From CAZQFV01 sp964592645 (lineage in GTDB: Bacteria; Chloroflexota; Chloroflexia; DTKN01), in contig CAZQFV010000004.1 of assembly GCA_964592645.1 (NCBI GenBank), positions 62,001-126,000 of the forward strand: 64,000 nucleotides of DNA. Direction: 5' to 3'. Position numbers and translations under genes: made by a program. Positions 50,992-59,879 of this stretch are shown one piece after another (the first letter of the stretch is position 1; the number at the start of each line of letters is the position of its first letter). The notes under the pieces were generated by a model. That model was not told where the DNA came from and did not search any database. It saw only the letters and a program-made list of their open reading frames with translations.

Positions 50992-53373
50992 TCATCCCAT
51001 CTGGACCTCGACCAGATGAGTGCCGCCATCTCCAAAGGCGGGAATGAGCTGTCCATCGAGCGACTGCCCGTCCACCTGGAGTGAGCGCACCCCACGATGG
51101 ACGTGTTGGGGATTCCGGACCTCGATCCGGTAGAGGGCGTTGCGGAACCGGCGCTGGACCTTGAAACCATCCCAGCCGGCCGGGATGGAGGGGTCCACCA
51201 ACAGGCCACCCTCCTGCGGGCGGAGGCCCAGGATGTAGTGCGTGGCTACGCGGTGCAGCCACTGGGCCGAGCCGGTGTACCAGGTCCAGCCCCCGCGGCC
51301 GTAGTACTCGGAGAGTGGGCCGTCCACGTTGCCGGGAGCGACGTAAGGCTCGGCTTTGTATATGTCAATATCCTGGCTGCGGTTGGGCGGACAGATGCGC
51401 CGATAGGTCTCGTAGGCCAGCTCGGGCTGTCCGATCCGGGTATAGGCCCACACTGCCCAGGCGGCGGCATGGGTGTAGACGCCGCCGTTCTCGCGCAACC
51501 CCGGCGCGTAACGGGTCACGTAACCGATATCTGGGCGGGGATGGGTAAAGGCCGGGAAATTGAGCAGGGGGCCATAGTCCTTGAGCAGGTACTCGGTCAC
51601 CGCTTGCATGGCGCGCTGCGCCTTTTCCTCGTCCGCCGCCCCGCTGATAACCGCCCAGATGTTGGGCATCAAAAAGATGCGGCCCTCCTGGTTCTCCCGC
51701 GAGCCCAGCAAAAGGCCGTCGTCGGTGGTGGCCTGGAGGTACCACTCCCCATCCCAGCCATACCGGTCGAGTGCCCCTTTCAGGCCGGCGCACACGTCTT
51801 CGCACCTTTGGGCAAAGCGTTCGTCGCCGCGCCGACGCGCCAGCGGGATGAACTTTTGCAAGACGCAGTAGAGGAACTCGGCCATCCAGAAACTCTCGCC
51901 CCGGAGCAGCGTGCCGACGGCGTTGAGGCCATCGTTCCAATCGTGGTCGCCCATCAGGGGGATGCCGCGCGGCGAGAAGCGCGAAAAAGCGCGCTCGATG
52001 GCGCGGCGGCAGTGGTCGTAGAGGGACTCGGCCGGCCCGTTCAGGTAGGGCACCCGCTCGTCCAGCAGGCTGTAATCGGCAGTCTCTTGCAGGTAGGAAT
52101 CCAACACGAAAGGCAGCCAGAGCAGGTCGTCCGAGCAGTTGGTGCGCGGTCCACCGCCGCGAATGGAGAACCACCAGTGGAGCACGTCTCCCTCGACGAA
52201 CTGCTGGGCAGCATGGAGGAGCATCTGCCGGCGGGCGTATTCCGGCTCGCCGACCAGGAAGACCTGGCAATCCTGCAATTGGTCGCGGAACCCATAGCCC
52301 GCCGATACCTGGTAGAAGGCCGATTTGCCCCACAGGCGGCAGGAAATGGCCTGGTACTTGAGCCAGTAGTTCGTCATGACGTTGAGCGCCGCGTCGGGGG
52401 TCTCCACATGCTCCTGGTCCACGAAGCGCGACCAGAGGGCGTGCACCTCCTGGAGGGCGGCGGCGCTCCTCTCGGGGGCGGTGTAACGGGCGATGAGTTC
52501 GCGCGGGTCTTCCCGGCCGTTCTCCGCCGCCCCCAGGGTAAAGACGATCGTCCGGCTCTCCCCCGGCTCCAGGCAGACCTCTACCTGCAGGGCGGCAACG
52601 GCATCGCCGAAGCGCCCGCTCCGGCCGGCCAGCCGCTCCAGGCGCATCGCCTGGGGATGTTCCTCGCTCTCGTAGAGGCCGATAAAGCTCTCCTTGTCGC
52701 AATCGAACGACTTGAGCGGCTCACTGGCGGCCATAAATGCTATGTAGGGCCAGTCCACGTTGTTGTAGCGGCCGCGATCGTCGGGAAAGCCCCAGAGGTA
52801 CTTGCGGGCCAGGACGGCCCGACTTTCGGCCTCGGCCCAGGTCTCGATGAACAGCTTGTGGAACTCGCGGTGCTCATCGGGGGCAAAGCCGAGCAGCCAC
52901 TCGGCGTAGGACGTGATATCCAGGCGGCGGGAGTCGGCGCCCGTATTGGTCAGGTTCAGTTCCCAGACCTCCACCGGGTCCTGCGCGGCGACAAAGGCGG
53001 TCAGCTCGCTGCGGATGCCCTTGACCTGCTGCCGGAAGCGGGTGTACCCCAGTCCGTGCACCACGCGATATTCCTCGTACGGGTGCATCACCGGCTTGTA
53101 GGCGGCCGACCAATACTCCATCGTCCGCAGGTCGCGGATGTAGAAGTATTTCCCCCAGTTGTCTTTGACCAGGTCTTGAAACGAGCGCGTGAGGCGGTTC
53201 TGGCCGGCGTTGCCCCGCCAACTGTACCCCGAGCCGGTCTGGGACACCATCATCCCATAGTCGCCGTTGCTGATGATGTTCCCCCAGGGACGCGGGGTCA
53301 AAGGAGTGAAGATGATATACTCCCGGCCATCCTGGGAGAAGCAACCGTAAGCGCTCTGCAACTCCAAGCTCAT
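50992..53373 (-). CDS. GH94 glycoside phosphorylase (cellobiose/sophorose-type)
   Basis: A 793-residue inverting phosphorylase: N-terminal beta-sandwich (GREYIIFTPLTPRPWGNIISN, SGYSWRGNAGQNRLTR), helical linker, then an (alpha/alpha)6 barrel with the catalytic aspartate in LMGDHDWNDGLNAVG and GRGGWTWYTGSAQWLHR. GH94 enzymes split beta-linked disaccharides or oligosaccharides with phosphate, yielding glucose-1-phosphate. Family members differ in linkage; with two GH144 enzymes here, beta-1,2-oligoglucan is the favoured substrate, cellobiose the main alternative. The ATG at 53373 has GAGGA about 7 bases upstream. It is the first gene of the operon. Confidence 0.88.
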   Translation of the reverse strand: MSLELQSAYGCFSQDGREYIIFTPLTPRPWGNIISNGDYGMMVSQTGSGYSWRGNAGQNRLTRSFQDLVKDNWGKYFYIRDLRTMEYWSAAYKPVMHPYEEYRVVHGLGYTRFRQQVKGIRSELTAFVAAQDPVEVWELNLTNTGADSRRLDITSYAEWLLGFAPDEHREFHKLFIETWAEAESRAVLARKYLWGFPDDRGRYNNVDWPYIAFMAASEPLKSFDCDKESFIGLYESEEHPQAMRLERLAGRSGRFGDAVAALQVEVCLEPGESRTIVFTLGAAENGREDPRELIARYTAPERSAAALQEVHALWSRFVDQEHVETPDAALNVMTNYWLKYQAISCRLWGKSAFYQVSAGYGFRDQLQDCQVFLVGEPEYARRQMLLHAAQQFVEGDVLHWWFSIRGGGPRTNCSDDLLWLPFVLDSYLQETADYSLLDERVPYLNGPAESLYDHCRRAIERAFSRFSPRGIPLMGDHDWNDGLNAVGTLLRGESFWMAEFLYCVLQKFIPLARRRGDERFAQRCEDVCAGLKGALDRYGWDGEWYLQATTDDGLLLGSRENQEGRIFLMPNIWAVISGAADEEKAQRAMQAVTEYLLKDYGPLLNFPAFTHPRPDIGYVTRYAPGLRENGGVYTHAAAWAVWAYTRIGQPELAYETYRRICPPNRSQDIDIYKAEPYVAPGNVDGPLSEYYGRGGWTWYTGSAQWLHRVATHYILGLRPQEGGLLVDPSIPAGWDGFKVQRRFRNALYRIEVRNPQHVHRGVRSLQVDGQSLDGQLIPAFGDGGTHLVEVQMG

Positions 53374-53413
53374 AGCGGTCCTCAAGATTTGTGTCGCAAG
53401 GGCTTGATGCTAG

Positions 53414-53462
53414 GTGAAACGTTTTACTTGCCCATAATACCACATCGGCAAGGGTTTGTCAA
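53414..53462 (-). promoter_or_regulatory. Promoter and LacI-type operator of the glucan operon
   Basis: On the minus strand, TTGACA (53462-53457), 17 bases, TATTAT (53439-53434), followed by the near-perfect palindrome GTAAAACGTTTCAC (53427-53414), a LacI-family operator core AAACGTTT overlapping the expected start of transcription. The locus regulator at 36100-37089 is the obvious candidate to bind it. Confidence 0.82.
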
Positions 53463-53475
53463 GTGTTTTTTCCTG

Positions 53476-54004
53476 ACATCCATTCATACCTCAGTTTGTC
53501 CTCTTTTCCCAAAACCGCCTGGGACTGGATGCCCACACCACGAGCTTTGTCCTCACCTACGTGGGGATACTGGTCGTTGTGGTACAAGGAGTAGGCATCC
53601 GCCTTCTGGTCCGACGTTTCACGGACAAGCAGCTCCTCCTCGGCGGCAGCGTCCTCCTGGCCCATTCGCTCCTGGCCTGGGCCTTTGTCCGCTCTCTGGA
53701 GTGGCTTCTGGTGATCCTGGTCCCGCCGGCCCCGGCTTCGGGGGTGTTGCGGGTCTCCGTCAACACGGCCCTGACCCGCTCGGTCTGGCCGGAAGAGGTA
53801 GGCGGGATGCTGGGCCTCCCGGCCTCCCTGAACAGCCTGGCCCGGGTCATCTCCCCGACAATCGGTGGCTTTCTGCTGGGCCGGGTGGGAGCCGCTGCGC
53901 CGGGGGTGCTGGGGGCGCTGCCGATGGGCCGGCCGATCTACCATATTGGGCGGCGCATCCTCCTTGTCCCCGACCTGGACTGCCCGTTCGGAGGACGCAC
54001 ATGA
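53476..54004 (+). pseudogene. C-terminal fragment of a major facilitator transporter
   Basis: The frame gives QFVLFSQNRLGLDAHTTSFVLTYVG, then LARVISPTIGGFLLGRVGAAAPGVLGAL: helices and loops of the C-terminal half of an MFS carrier. No start codon or N-terminal half is present, and the frame opens just after a stop codon at 53473. It overlaps the following flavoprotein remnant by 4 bases (ATGA), so the two were once an operon. Confidence 0.75.
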
Positions 54005-54190
54005 CCCGATTGCCGATCATTGGCGGCAGCGATGCCGGAATCAGCGCGGCGCTGCGCGCCCGCGAGCTCGATCCCGGCGTGGCCGTGACCGTGGTAGTGG
54101 CCGATGCCTACCCTAACTATAATCTGCGGGCTGCCCTTTTACCTCAGCGGAGAGATGCCCGACTGGCGCACCCCGGCCTACCGCACCGCC
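54001..54190 (+). pseudogene. Truncated, frameshifted copy of the CoA-disulfide-reductase-like gene
   Basis: The first 42 residues match the intact gene at 21474 almost completely (IIGGSDAGISAALRARELDP). A 2-base deletion near 54120 shifts the frame just before the redox cysteine; the other frame then continues ICGLPFYLSGEMPDWRTPAYRTAE until about 54190, where it meets the convergent aminotransferase end. By-eye nucleotide identity with the intact gene is roughly 85 percent, so this is a diverged paralogue. Confidence 0.85.
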
Positions 54191-55500
54191 GAGATCGCCG
54201 CGCCCAGCCCTTCCACGATGGCCGCGATCTCGTCCGCCGTGACTACAAAGGGCGGGGCGACCATGAGGTGATCGCCGACCGCGCCGTCGACACCGCCGTG
54301 GCCCGGGTACAGGAGCAGGCCGCGCTCCAGCGCCAGGTCGGCCACCCGCTGCCCCACCTGGGCAGGCGGCGGGAACGGCGCCCGGGCCTCACGGTCGGCG
54401 ACCAATTCGATCCCCCACATCATGCCCAGGCCGCGCACATCGCCCACGCCGGGCAGCCCGCCGAGTTGCGCGCGCAGCCGCTCCCCCAGCACGGCTCCCA
54501 GCTCCGCCGCCCGCGCCACCAGGCCGTGTCCTTCCAGGTAGTCCAGCGTCGCCAGCGCCGCCGCCGCGCCCACGGCGTGATGGGAAAAGGTCCCGCCGTG
54601 GTTGAAATCGCCGTGCGCCCGCGCCACGGTGTCCACATCGGCGGCCCGGGCCGCCATGATGGACAACGGGAAGTAGCCGCCGGTGGCGCCCTTGCCCATA
54701 GCCATCAGGTCCGGGCGCACCCCCCAGTGCTCCATGCCGAACCATCGCCCGGTGCGGCCAAAGCCGGTCATCACCTCGTCGGCGATCAGGAGCACCCCGT
54801 AGCGGTCGCAGATGGAGCGCACCCGCGGCCAGTACCCCGGCGGCGGCACCACGGCCCCCAGGGTGGCGCCGCCCACCGGCTCGGCGATAAAGGCCGCCAC
54901 CCGCCCGGGCCCCTGGCGCTGGATCTCGGCCTCCAACGCCTCGGCGCAGGCCAGACCGCACGCCGGGTAGCCGGCGGCAAAGGGACAGCGGTAGCAGTAG
55001 GGGGGCGGGATGTGCGGCTGATCGCGCAGCAGAGGCTCGAAGGGCCGCCGCATGGCCGGTTTGCCGGTGACGGCCAGCGCCCCCAGGGTAGCCCCGTGAT
55101 AGGAGCCCCAGCGGGAGATGATCACCTCGCGGGCCGGTTCCCCGCGGGCCACCTGCACCTGCCGGGCGAACTTGATCGCCGCCTCCACCGCCTCCGATCC
55201 GCTGGTGAGGTAGTAGAAGCGCGGGTCGTCCAGGGGGACAAGCCCCGCCAGCCGGCCGCTGTACTGCTCCAGCGCTTCTGTGGTAAAGAGGCTGCCGTGG
55301 ACATAGGCGACGGCCGCGGCCTGATCGGCCATGGCCCGGGCAACCTCGGCCACACCGTGGCCGATATTGACGACAACGGGACCGCCGGAAGCGTCGAGGT
55401 AACGCCGGCCGGCCGCATCCCAGAGGTAGATGCCCTCCCCGCGCACAATCCGCGGATGGGGCCAGGATATGCGGCGACGAAAGACGTGGGTCGCGCTCAT
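54178..55500 (-). CDS. Class III (omega) aminotransferase
   Basis: A 440-residue PLP enzyme: SGSEAVEAAIKFARQ (PLP phosphate site), the pair YHGATLGALAVTG, DEVMTGFGRTGRWFG, and the PLP lysine in AMGKGATGGYFPLS. The CYRCPF...CGLAC cysteine pattern in the middle also occurs in the second aminotransferase at 58451. It likely transaminates an omega- or beta-amino acid to the oxo acid processed by the thiolase/CoA-transferase genes. It overlaps the thiolase stop (ATGA). The substrate cannot be fixed from sequence. Confidence 0.88.
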   Translation of the reverse strand: MSATHVFRRRISWPHPRIVRGEGIYLWDAAGRRYLDASGGPVVVNIGHGVAEVARAMADQAAAVAYVHGSLFTTEALEQYSGRLAGLVPLDDPRFYYLTSGSEAVEAAIKFARQVQVARGEPAREVIISRWGSYHGATLGALAVTGKPAMRRPFEPLLRDQPHIPPPYCYRCPFAAGYPACGLACAEALEAEIQRQGPGRVAAFIAEPVGGATLGAVVPPPGYWPRVRSICDRYGVLLIADEVMTGFGRTGRWFGMEHWGVRPDLMAMGKGATGGYFPLSIMAARAADVDTVARAHGDFNHGGTFSHHAVGAAAALATLDYLEGHGLVARAAELGAVLGERLRAQLGGLPGVGDVRGLGMMWGIELVADREARAPFPPPAQVGQRVADLALERGLLLYPGHGGVDGAVGDHLMVAPPFVVTADEIAAIVEGLGAAISAVR

Positions 55501-56684
55501 AACGCCTCCACCGCCACGGCCATCCCCGGCCCGCCGCTGACGCACAGCGTCGCCAGCCCCAGGCGCTTGCCGTGGGTCCGCAGGGCGTGCAGCAGCGTGG
55601 TCAGGATGCGCGCCCCGCTGCAACCGGTGGGGTGGCCCAGGGCCACCGCCCCGCCGTGGACGTTGCGCCGGGCGGGGTCCCAATCGATCTCTTGCTCCAC
55701 GGCCAACACCTGGGCGGCAAAGGCCTCGTTGATCTCGATCAGGTCGAAATCGGCCAAGGACAGGCCGGCCTGGGCCAGCAGCTTGCGGGTCGCCGGCACC
55801 GGGCTCATCCCCATCTCCCGCGGGTGCACGGCCGCCGTAGCGTAACCGATCAGCCGGGCCAGCGGCGTCGCCCCCAGCTCGCGGGCGCGCTCCGCCGAGG
55901 CCAACACGAGCATGGCCGCGCCGTCGGTGATGCCGGAGGCGTTGCCCGGGGTGATCGTGCCGTCGGGCTTGAAGGCCGGCCGGAGACGGGCCAGCCGCTC
56001 CAGGGAAGCGTCGGCGCGCGGACGCTCGTCGCGCTCCACCAACACGGTGCCGCCGCGCTCGCCGGGCGCCTCCACGGCCACGACCTCGGCGGCAAAGGCG
56101 CCCGACTCCCAGGCGGCGATGGCCTTGCGGTTGCTTTCGAGGGCGAAGCGGTCCTGCTCTTCGCGGGAGATGCCGTAGCGCTCGGCCAGCAGCTCGGCCG
56201 TCTCGCCCATCACCATCTCGGAGAGCGGGCAAAAGTAGCCGTCGCGGTACATGGCGTCCACCAGGGTGTCGTCCCCCAGGCGGTAGCCCCAGCGGGCCCG
56301 GAGCAGGAGATAGGGGATCTGCGACATCTGCTCGACCCCGCCGGCCAGCACGACGCGGTTCTCCCCGGTCAAGATGGACTGCGCCCCCAGCGTCACCGCC
56401 TTGAGCCCGCTGGCGCAGGCCTTGTTCACGGTAAAGGCCGGCCGCTCCACCGGCACGCCGCCGTGAAAGGCCACCTGGCGGGCGATGTTGGGCCCGTTGC
56501 CGGCCTGGCGGGCGCAGCCGACGATGGTCTCGTCTACGTCGTCGGGCGCGAGGCCGGCCCGGGACAGGGCGGCCTGCGCCGCCACGACCCCCAGGCGGGC
56601 CGCCGAAACGTCCTTCAGCGCCCCCCCAAAGTTGCCTATCGGCGTGCGCACCGCCGAGAGAATCACAATGTCCGTAGCCTGCAT
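55497..56684 (-). CDS. Thiolase (acetyl-CoA acetyltransferase family)
   Basis: A 395-residue thiolase with the acyl-accepting cysteine in VNKACASGLKAVTLGA, INEAFAAQVLAVE, the catalytic histidine in GGAVALGHPTGCSGAR, and the second cysteine in LCVSGGPGMAVA. It cleaves 3-oxoacyl-CoA to acetyl-CoA and a shortened acyl-CoA, or runs in reverse. AAAAGGAGGATC precedes the ATG at 56684. With the adjacent CoA-transferase subunits it could degrade an oxo acid made by the aminotransferases. Confidence 0.93.
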   Translation of the reverse strand: MQATDIVILSAVRTPIGNFGGALKDVSAARLGVVAAQAALSRAGLAPDDVDETIVGCARQAGNGPNIARQVAFHGGVPVERPAFTVNKACASGLKAVTLGAQSILTGENRVVLAGGVEQMSQIPYLLLRARWGYRLGDDTLVDAMYRDGYFCPLSEMVMGETAELLAERYGISREEQDRFALESNRKAIAAWESGAFAAEVVAVEAPGERGGTVLVERDERPRADASLERLARLRPAFKPDGTITPGNASGITDGAAMLVLASAERARELGATPLARLIGYATAAVHPREMGMSPVPATRKLLAQAGLSLADFDLIEINEAFAAQVLAVEQEIDWDPARRNVHGGAVALGHPTGCSGARILTTLLHALRTHGKRLGLATLCVSGGPGMAVAVEAL

Positions 56685-56759
56685 GGCGATCCTCCTTTTC
56701 CGCCCCGCGGCCTCTCCGCGGCCGCAAGGCAGCCTCCTCCACGGCTCCCAGCCCACTCC

Positions 56760-57524
56760 CTAGCGCCGGTAGATGCCCTGTGGATCCAGCTCCTCCCGCA
56801 GGATGCGCAACTCCTCGGGCGTCGGCGCGGGGGTCTCACGCAGGTCGGCGGCCACCCGCAGGTCCCAACCCACGTTGGCCAGGACCTCGGCCAGCTCGAC
56901 CCCGGGGTGAAGGCTCTCCAGCACCATCTCCCCCGTCTGGGGGTCAAAGCCGCACAGGCAGCGGTCGGTGATCACCCGTTCCGGGCCGGCGCCGGGCATC
57001 CCCAGGGCGGCGCGCTGCCCGCGCCCGGCCAGGTGGCCCGGGCTGGTGAGAAAGTCGAGCTGCCCGACAAAGGTCCGCCTGCTCAAAGGCATCATCATGA
57101 ACACCCGACGGGCGTTGATGGCGATCTCGCAGGCGCCCCCGCTGCCCGGCAACCGCACCCTGGGGCGCGCATATTCGCCGATCACGGTGGTGTTCAGGTT
57201 GCCGAAACGGTCGATCTGCGCCCCGGCCAGCAGCGCCACCTCCATCCGTCCGCCCTGCAGGTACAGGCCGAAGAGGTCGCCCAAGGAGCAGACCGAGTTC
57301 GCCCTGCTGACCAGGGTGGGGTCGCCGATGGAAAGCGGCATGCGCGCCGGGCAGGCGCCGTAGATGCCGCTCTCATAGATCAGCTCCAGGTCCGGGGCCA
57401 CCGTCCGCCGGGCCAGGTTGCAGGCCACGTTCGGCTGCCCCACCCCGACAAAGACGGTGCCCACGCCGGCCAGCGCCCGCGCGGCGGAGACGATCATCAT
57501 CTCGGAGGGAGTGTAGTCGGACAT
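56760..57524 (-). CDS. CoA-transferase subunit B
   Basis: A 254-residue class I CoA-transferase beta subunit. The likely catalytic glutamate is in LIYESGIYGACP, and family segments include VGVGQPNVACNLARR and FDPQTGEMVLESLHPGV. It pairs with subunit A at 57538 and resembles glutaconate/3-oxoadipate CoA-transferases. GAAAGGAGC precedes the ATG at 57524. Confidence 0.88.
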   Translation of the reverse strand: MSDYTPSEMMIVSAARALAGVGTVFVGVGQPNVACNLARRTVAPDLELIYESGIYGACPARMPLSIGDPTLVSRANSVCSLGDLFGLYLQGGRMEVALLAGAQIDRFGNLNTTVIGEYARPRVRLPGSGGACEIAINARRVFMMMPLSRRTFVGQLDFLTSPGHLAGRGQRAALGMPGAGPERVITDRCLCGFDPQTGEMVLESLHPGVELAEVLANVGWDLRVAADLRETPAPTPEELRILREELDPQGIYRR

Positions 57525-57537
57525 ACGAGCGCTCCTT

Positions 57538-58449
57538 TCACAGGTATTCCCCATAGTTCACCCCTTGGGCGAACGCCTCCCCCGGCCGCAGGCGCTGGCG
57601 GACGGCAGGGCCCAGCTTTTCCATGTAGGCCGCCCGGTCGGGCAGGCCGTAGACCCATTCCTCCAGCCAGGCCGCGGTCGAGGCGGGATCGCGGCTGATC
57701 TCGTCCCAGCGCAGGTAAAAGGCGTTGTCGCGGTCGTAGTAGCCCTGCACGTAGGAGGGGTGTGCCCCATAGGGCTCGTGGACGACGGCGTCGACGATCA
57801 GCCCGGGGATCAGCGTGCGGTTGGGGTCGGCGCGGATAACGGCGTTGTCCACGATCTCCTCGACGACGACGATCACCCGTCCGGCGGCGAAGGCCGCCTC
57901 TTTCTGCACCCCCAGCAGGCCCCAGAGCTGCGTGTTGCCGGCGACGTCGGCGCGCTGGGCATGGACGATGGCCACGTCGGGGTTGAGCGGCGGGACCACG
58001 GCAATCGGCCCGTCGCCGTAGGGGCTCTCCACGGTGCGGATGCGCGGGTTGACGGATGGCATATCGCTGCCCAGGTAGGAGCGCAAGGGGAAAAAGGGCA
58101 GGCGGTAGGCGCCGGCCGTGTAGCGGCCCACCATGCCGTAGTGGGAATACTCCTCCAGCTCCAGCGGCGCCGGGATGCCCTGCTCCAGCGCCCGCCGGAT
58201 ACAGTGCAGCGAGCCCACGCCGGGGTTTCCCAGGTAGGAAAAGACCAGCTTGCGGGCGCAGCCGGCCGCCACCATCTGGTCGTAGAGCAGGTCGGGCGTC
58301 ATGCGGCAGAGCGTCAGGTCGCGGCGGCCCTGGCGGATGATCTCGTGGCCGGCGGCGAAACAGATGCCGGCAGTGAACCCCTCGATGGCCACCGTGTCGC
58401 CGTCGTGGACGAATCGGGAAATCGCTTCGCGCAACGAGGCCAGCTTCAT
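57538..58449 (-). CDS. CoA-transferase subunit A
   Basis: A 303-residue alpha subunit with GDTVAIEGFTAGICFAAGHEIIRQ, SYLGNPGVGSLHCIRRALEQG and HAQRADVAGNTQLWGLLGVQKE. It and subunit B should move CoA between acids, activating an oxo acid for thiolytic cleavage. It starts at the ATG at 58449, adjacent to the second aminotransferase stop. Confidence 0.88.
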   Translation of the reverse strand: MKLASLREAISRFVHDGDTVAIEGFTAGICFAAGHEIIRQGRRDLTLCRMTPDLLYDQMVAAGCARKLVFSYLGNPGVGSLHCIRRALEQGIPAPLELEEYSHYGMVGRYTAGAYRLPFFPLRSYLGSDMPSVNPRIRTVESPYGDGPIAVVPPLNPDVAIVHAQRADVAGNTQLWGLLGVQKEAAFAAGRVIVVVEEIVDNAVIRADPNRTLIPGLIVDAVVHEPYGAHPSYVQGYYDRDNAFYLRWDEISRDPASTAAWLEEWVYGLPDRAAYMEKLGPAVRQRLRPGEAFAQGVNYGEYL

Positions 58450-58450
58450 C

Positions 58451-59842
58451 TCACATTCCCCCTTCTACCTCCGCCAGCGCCTCGGCAAAGAGCCGGCAGG
58501 CCGTGTCGGCCTCCGCGGCGGTGATCGTCAGCGGCGGCGAGAAGCGGATCGTGTTGGGGCCGCAGGGCAACACCAAAAGCCCGCGGCGGAAACAGGCTTC
58601 CATAACCGCCGTGGTCTCGCGGACGGCGCGCTCCTTGGTGGCGCGGTCTCGGACCAGCTCCACGCCGATCATCAGCCCCAGCCCGCGCACGTCGCCGATC
58701 AGGCGGCTCTTCCGGGCCACCTGGCGCAGGTTATCCAGCAGGCGCGCGCCGACGCGGGCGGCGTTCTCCACCAGGCGCTCCTCGGCGATCACGTCCAGGG
58801 TGGCCTCGGCGGCGGCGCAGGAGACCGGGTTGCCCCCAAAGGTGCTGCCGTGGGCCCCTTCCGGCCAGGTCATCAGCTCCTCGCGGGCGATCATAGCCGA
58901 AAGGGGCAGCCCCGAGGCCAGGGCCTTGGCCAGGCAGACTATGTCCGGCTCCACGCCCCAGTGCTCGATGGCCAGCATACGCCCGGTGCGGCCCATGCCG
59001 GACTGCACCTCGTCGTCCACCAGGAGGATGCCGTAGCGGCTGCACAGGTCGCGCAGCGCGGCGAGCCAGCCGTCCGGCGGGACGATGTAGCCGCCCTCGC
59101 CCTGCACAGGCTCGACAAAGACGGCCGCTACCTCGTCGGGGGGGAAGGTATGGGCAAAGAGCGTCTTCTCGATATACTCCACGCAGGCCAGGCCGCACGA
59201 CGGGTACTGCAAGCGATAGGCGCAACGGTAACAATAGGCGTAGGGGACATGGGTGACGGCCGGCAAGAGCGGCCCAAAGCCCCGGTGGTACACCGGCTTG
59301 CTGGCCGTCAGCGAGACCGCGCCCATCGTCCGTCCGTGAAAGGCGCCGAAAAAGGCCAGGAGGCGGGCGCGCCCCGTGTGGTGGCGCGCCAGCTTGAGCG
59401 CGGCCTCGACGGCCTCGGCCCCCGAGTTTCCCAGGAAGACCCGCTTAGGCGAGCGGTCCGGGACCAGCCGGCCCAGCCGTTCCGCCAGCCCGATGTAGCG
59501 GGGGTCGTAGAAGTCGGCCCCGCAGATGTGCAGGAGCCGGCCGGCCTGTTCCCGGATCGCCTGGACCACCCGCGGGTGGCAGTGCCCCGTCGAACAGACG
59601 GCGATGCCGGCGGCGCAGTCCAGGAAGAGGTTGCCGTCGACATCCTCCACCACCACCCCCTGCGCCCGCCGCACGGCCAGCCCAAAGGCATGCGGCAGCG
59701 AGGGGCTGGTGGCCCGCTCGCTGCGCGCCACCACCTCTTGCGCCCGCGGGCCGGGCACGGCGGTGACCAGCCGCGGCACCCCGGGGCCGGCCTGGACCGC
59801 GCCCTCCGCCGGCACGAGCAAAACCCGATTTTCCGTAACCAT
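58451..59842 (-). CDS. Class III aminotransferase (ornithine/4-aminobutyrate type)
   Basis: A 463-residue enzyme with DVDGNLFLDCAAGIAVCSTGHCHPRV, NSGAEAVEAALKLARHHTGR, FHGRTMGAVSLT, VDDEVQSGMGRTGRML and the PLP lysine in CLAKALASGLPLSAMI. It fits the 4-aminobutyrate/acetylornithine aminotransferase group; the mid-protein cysteines CYRCAY...CGLAC match the neighbour at 54178. The ATG at 59842 has GGAGGGT 3 bases upstream. Probably amino-acid catabolism under control of the adjacent Lrp/AsnC regulator. Confidence 0.88.
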   Translation of the reverse strand: MVTENRVLLVPAEGAVQAGPGVPRLVTAVPGPRAQEVVARSERATSPSLPHAFGLAVRRAQGVVVEDVDGNLFLDCAAGIAVCSTGHCHPRVVQAIREQAGRLLHICGADFYDPRYIGLAERLGRLVPDRSPKRVFLGNSGAEAVEAALKLARHHTGRARLLAFFGAFHGRTMGAVSLTASKPVYHRGFGPLLPAVTHVPYAYCYRCAYRLQYPSCGLACVEYIEKTLFAHTFPPDEVAAVFVEPVQGEGGYIVPPDGWLAALRDLCSRYGILLVDDEVQSGMGRTGRMLAIEHWGVEPDIVCLAKALASGLPLSAMIAREELMTWPEGAHGSTFGGNPVSCAAAEATLDVIAEERLVENAARVGARLLDNLRQVARKSRLIGDVRGLGLMIGVELVRDRATKERAVRETTAVMEACFRRGLLVLPCGPNTIRFSPPLTITAAEADTACRLFAEALAEVEGGM

Positions 59843-59879
59843 AGGACCCTCCATCGAACTGTCGTTCATTCCGCACACT

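Noticed and set aside
51097..55845. A 1582-residue open frame on the plus strand over GH94 and the aminotransferase genes.
   Set aside because: It is antisense to well-conserved enzymes, has Arg/Gly/Pro/Ala-rich random composition and no domain; long antisense frames are common in GC-rich DNA.
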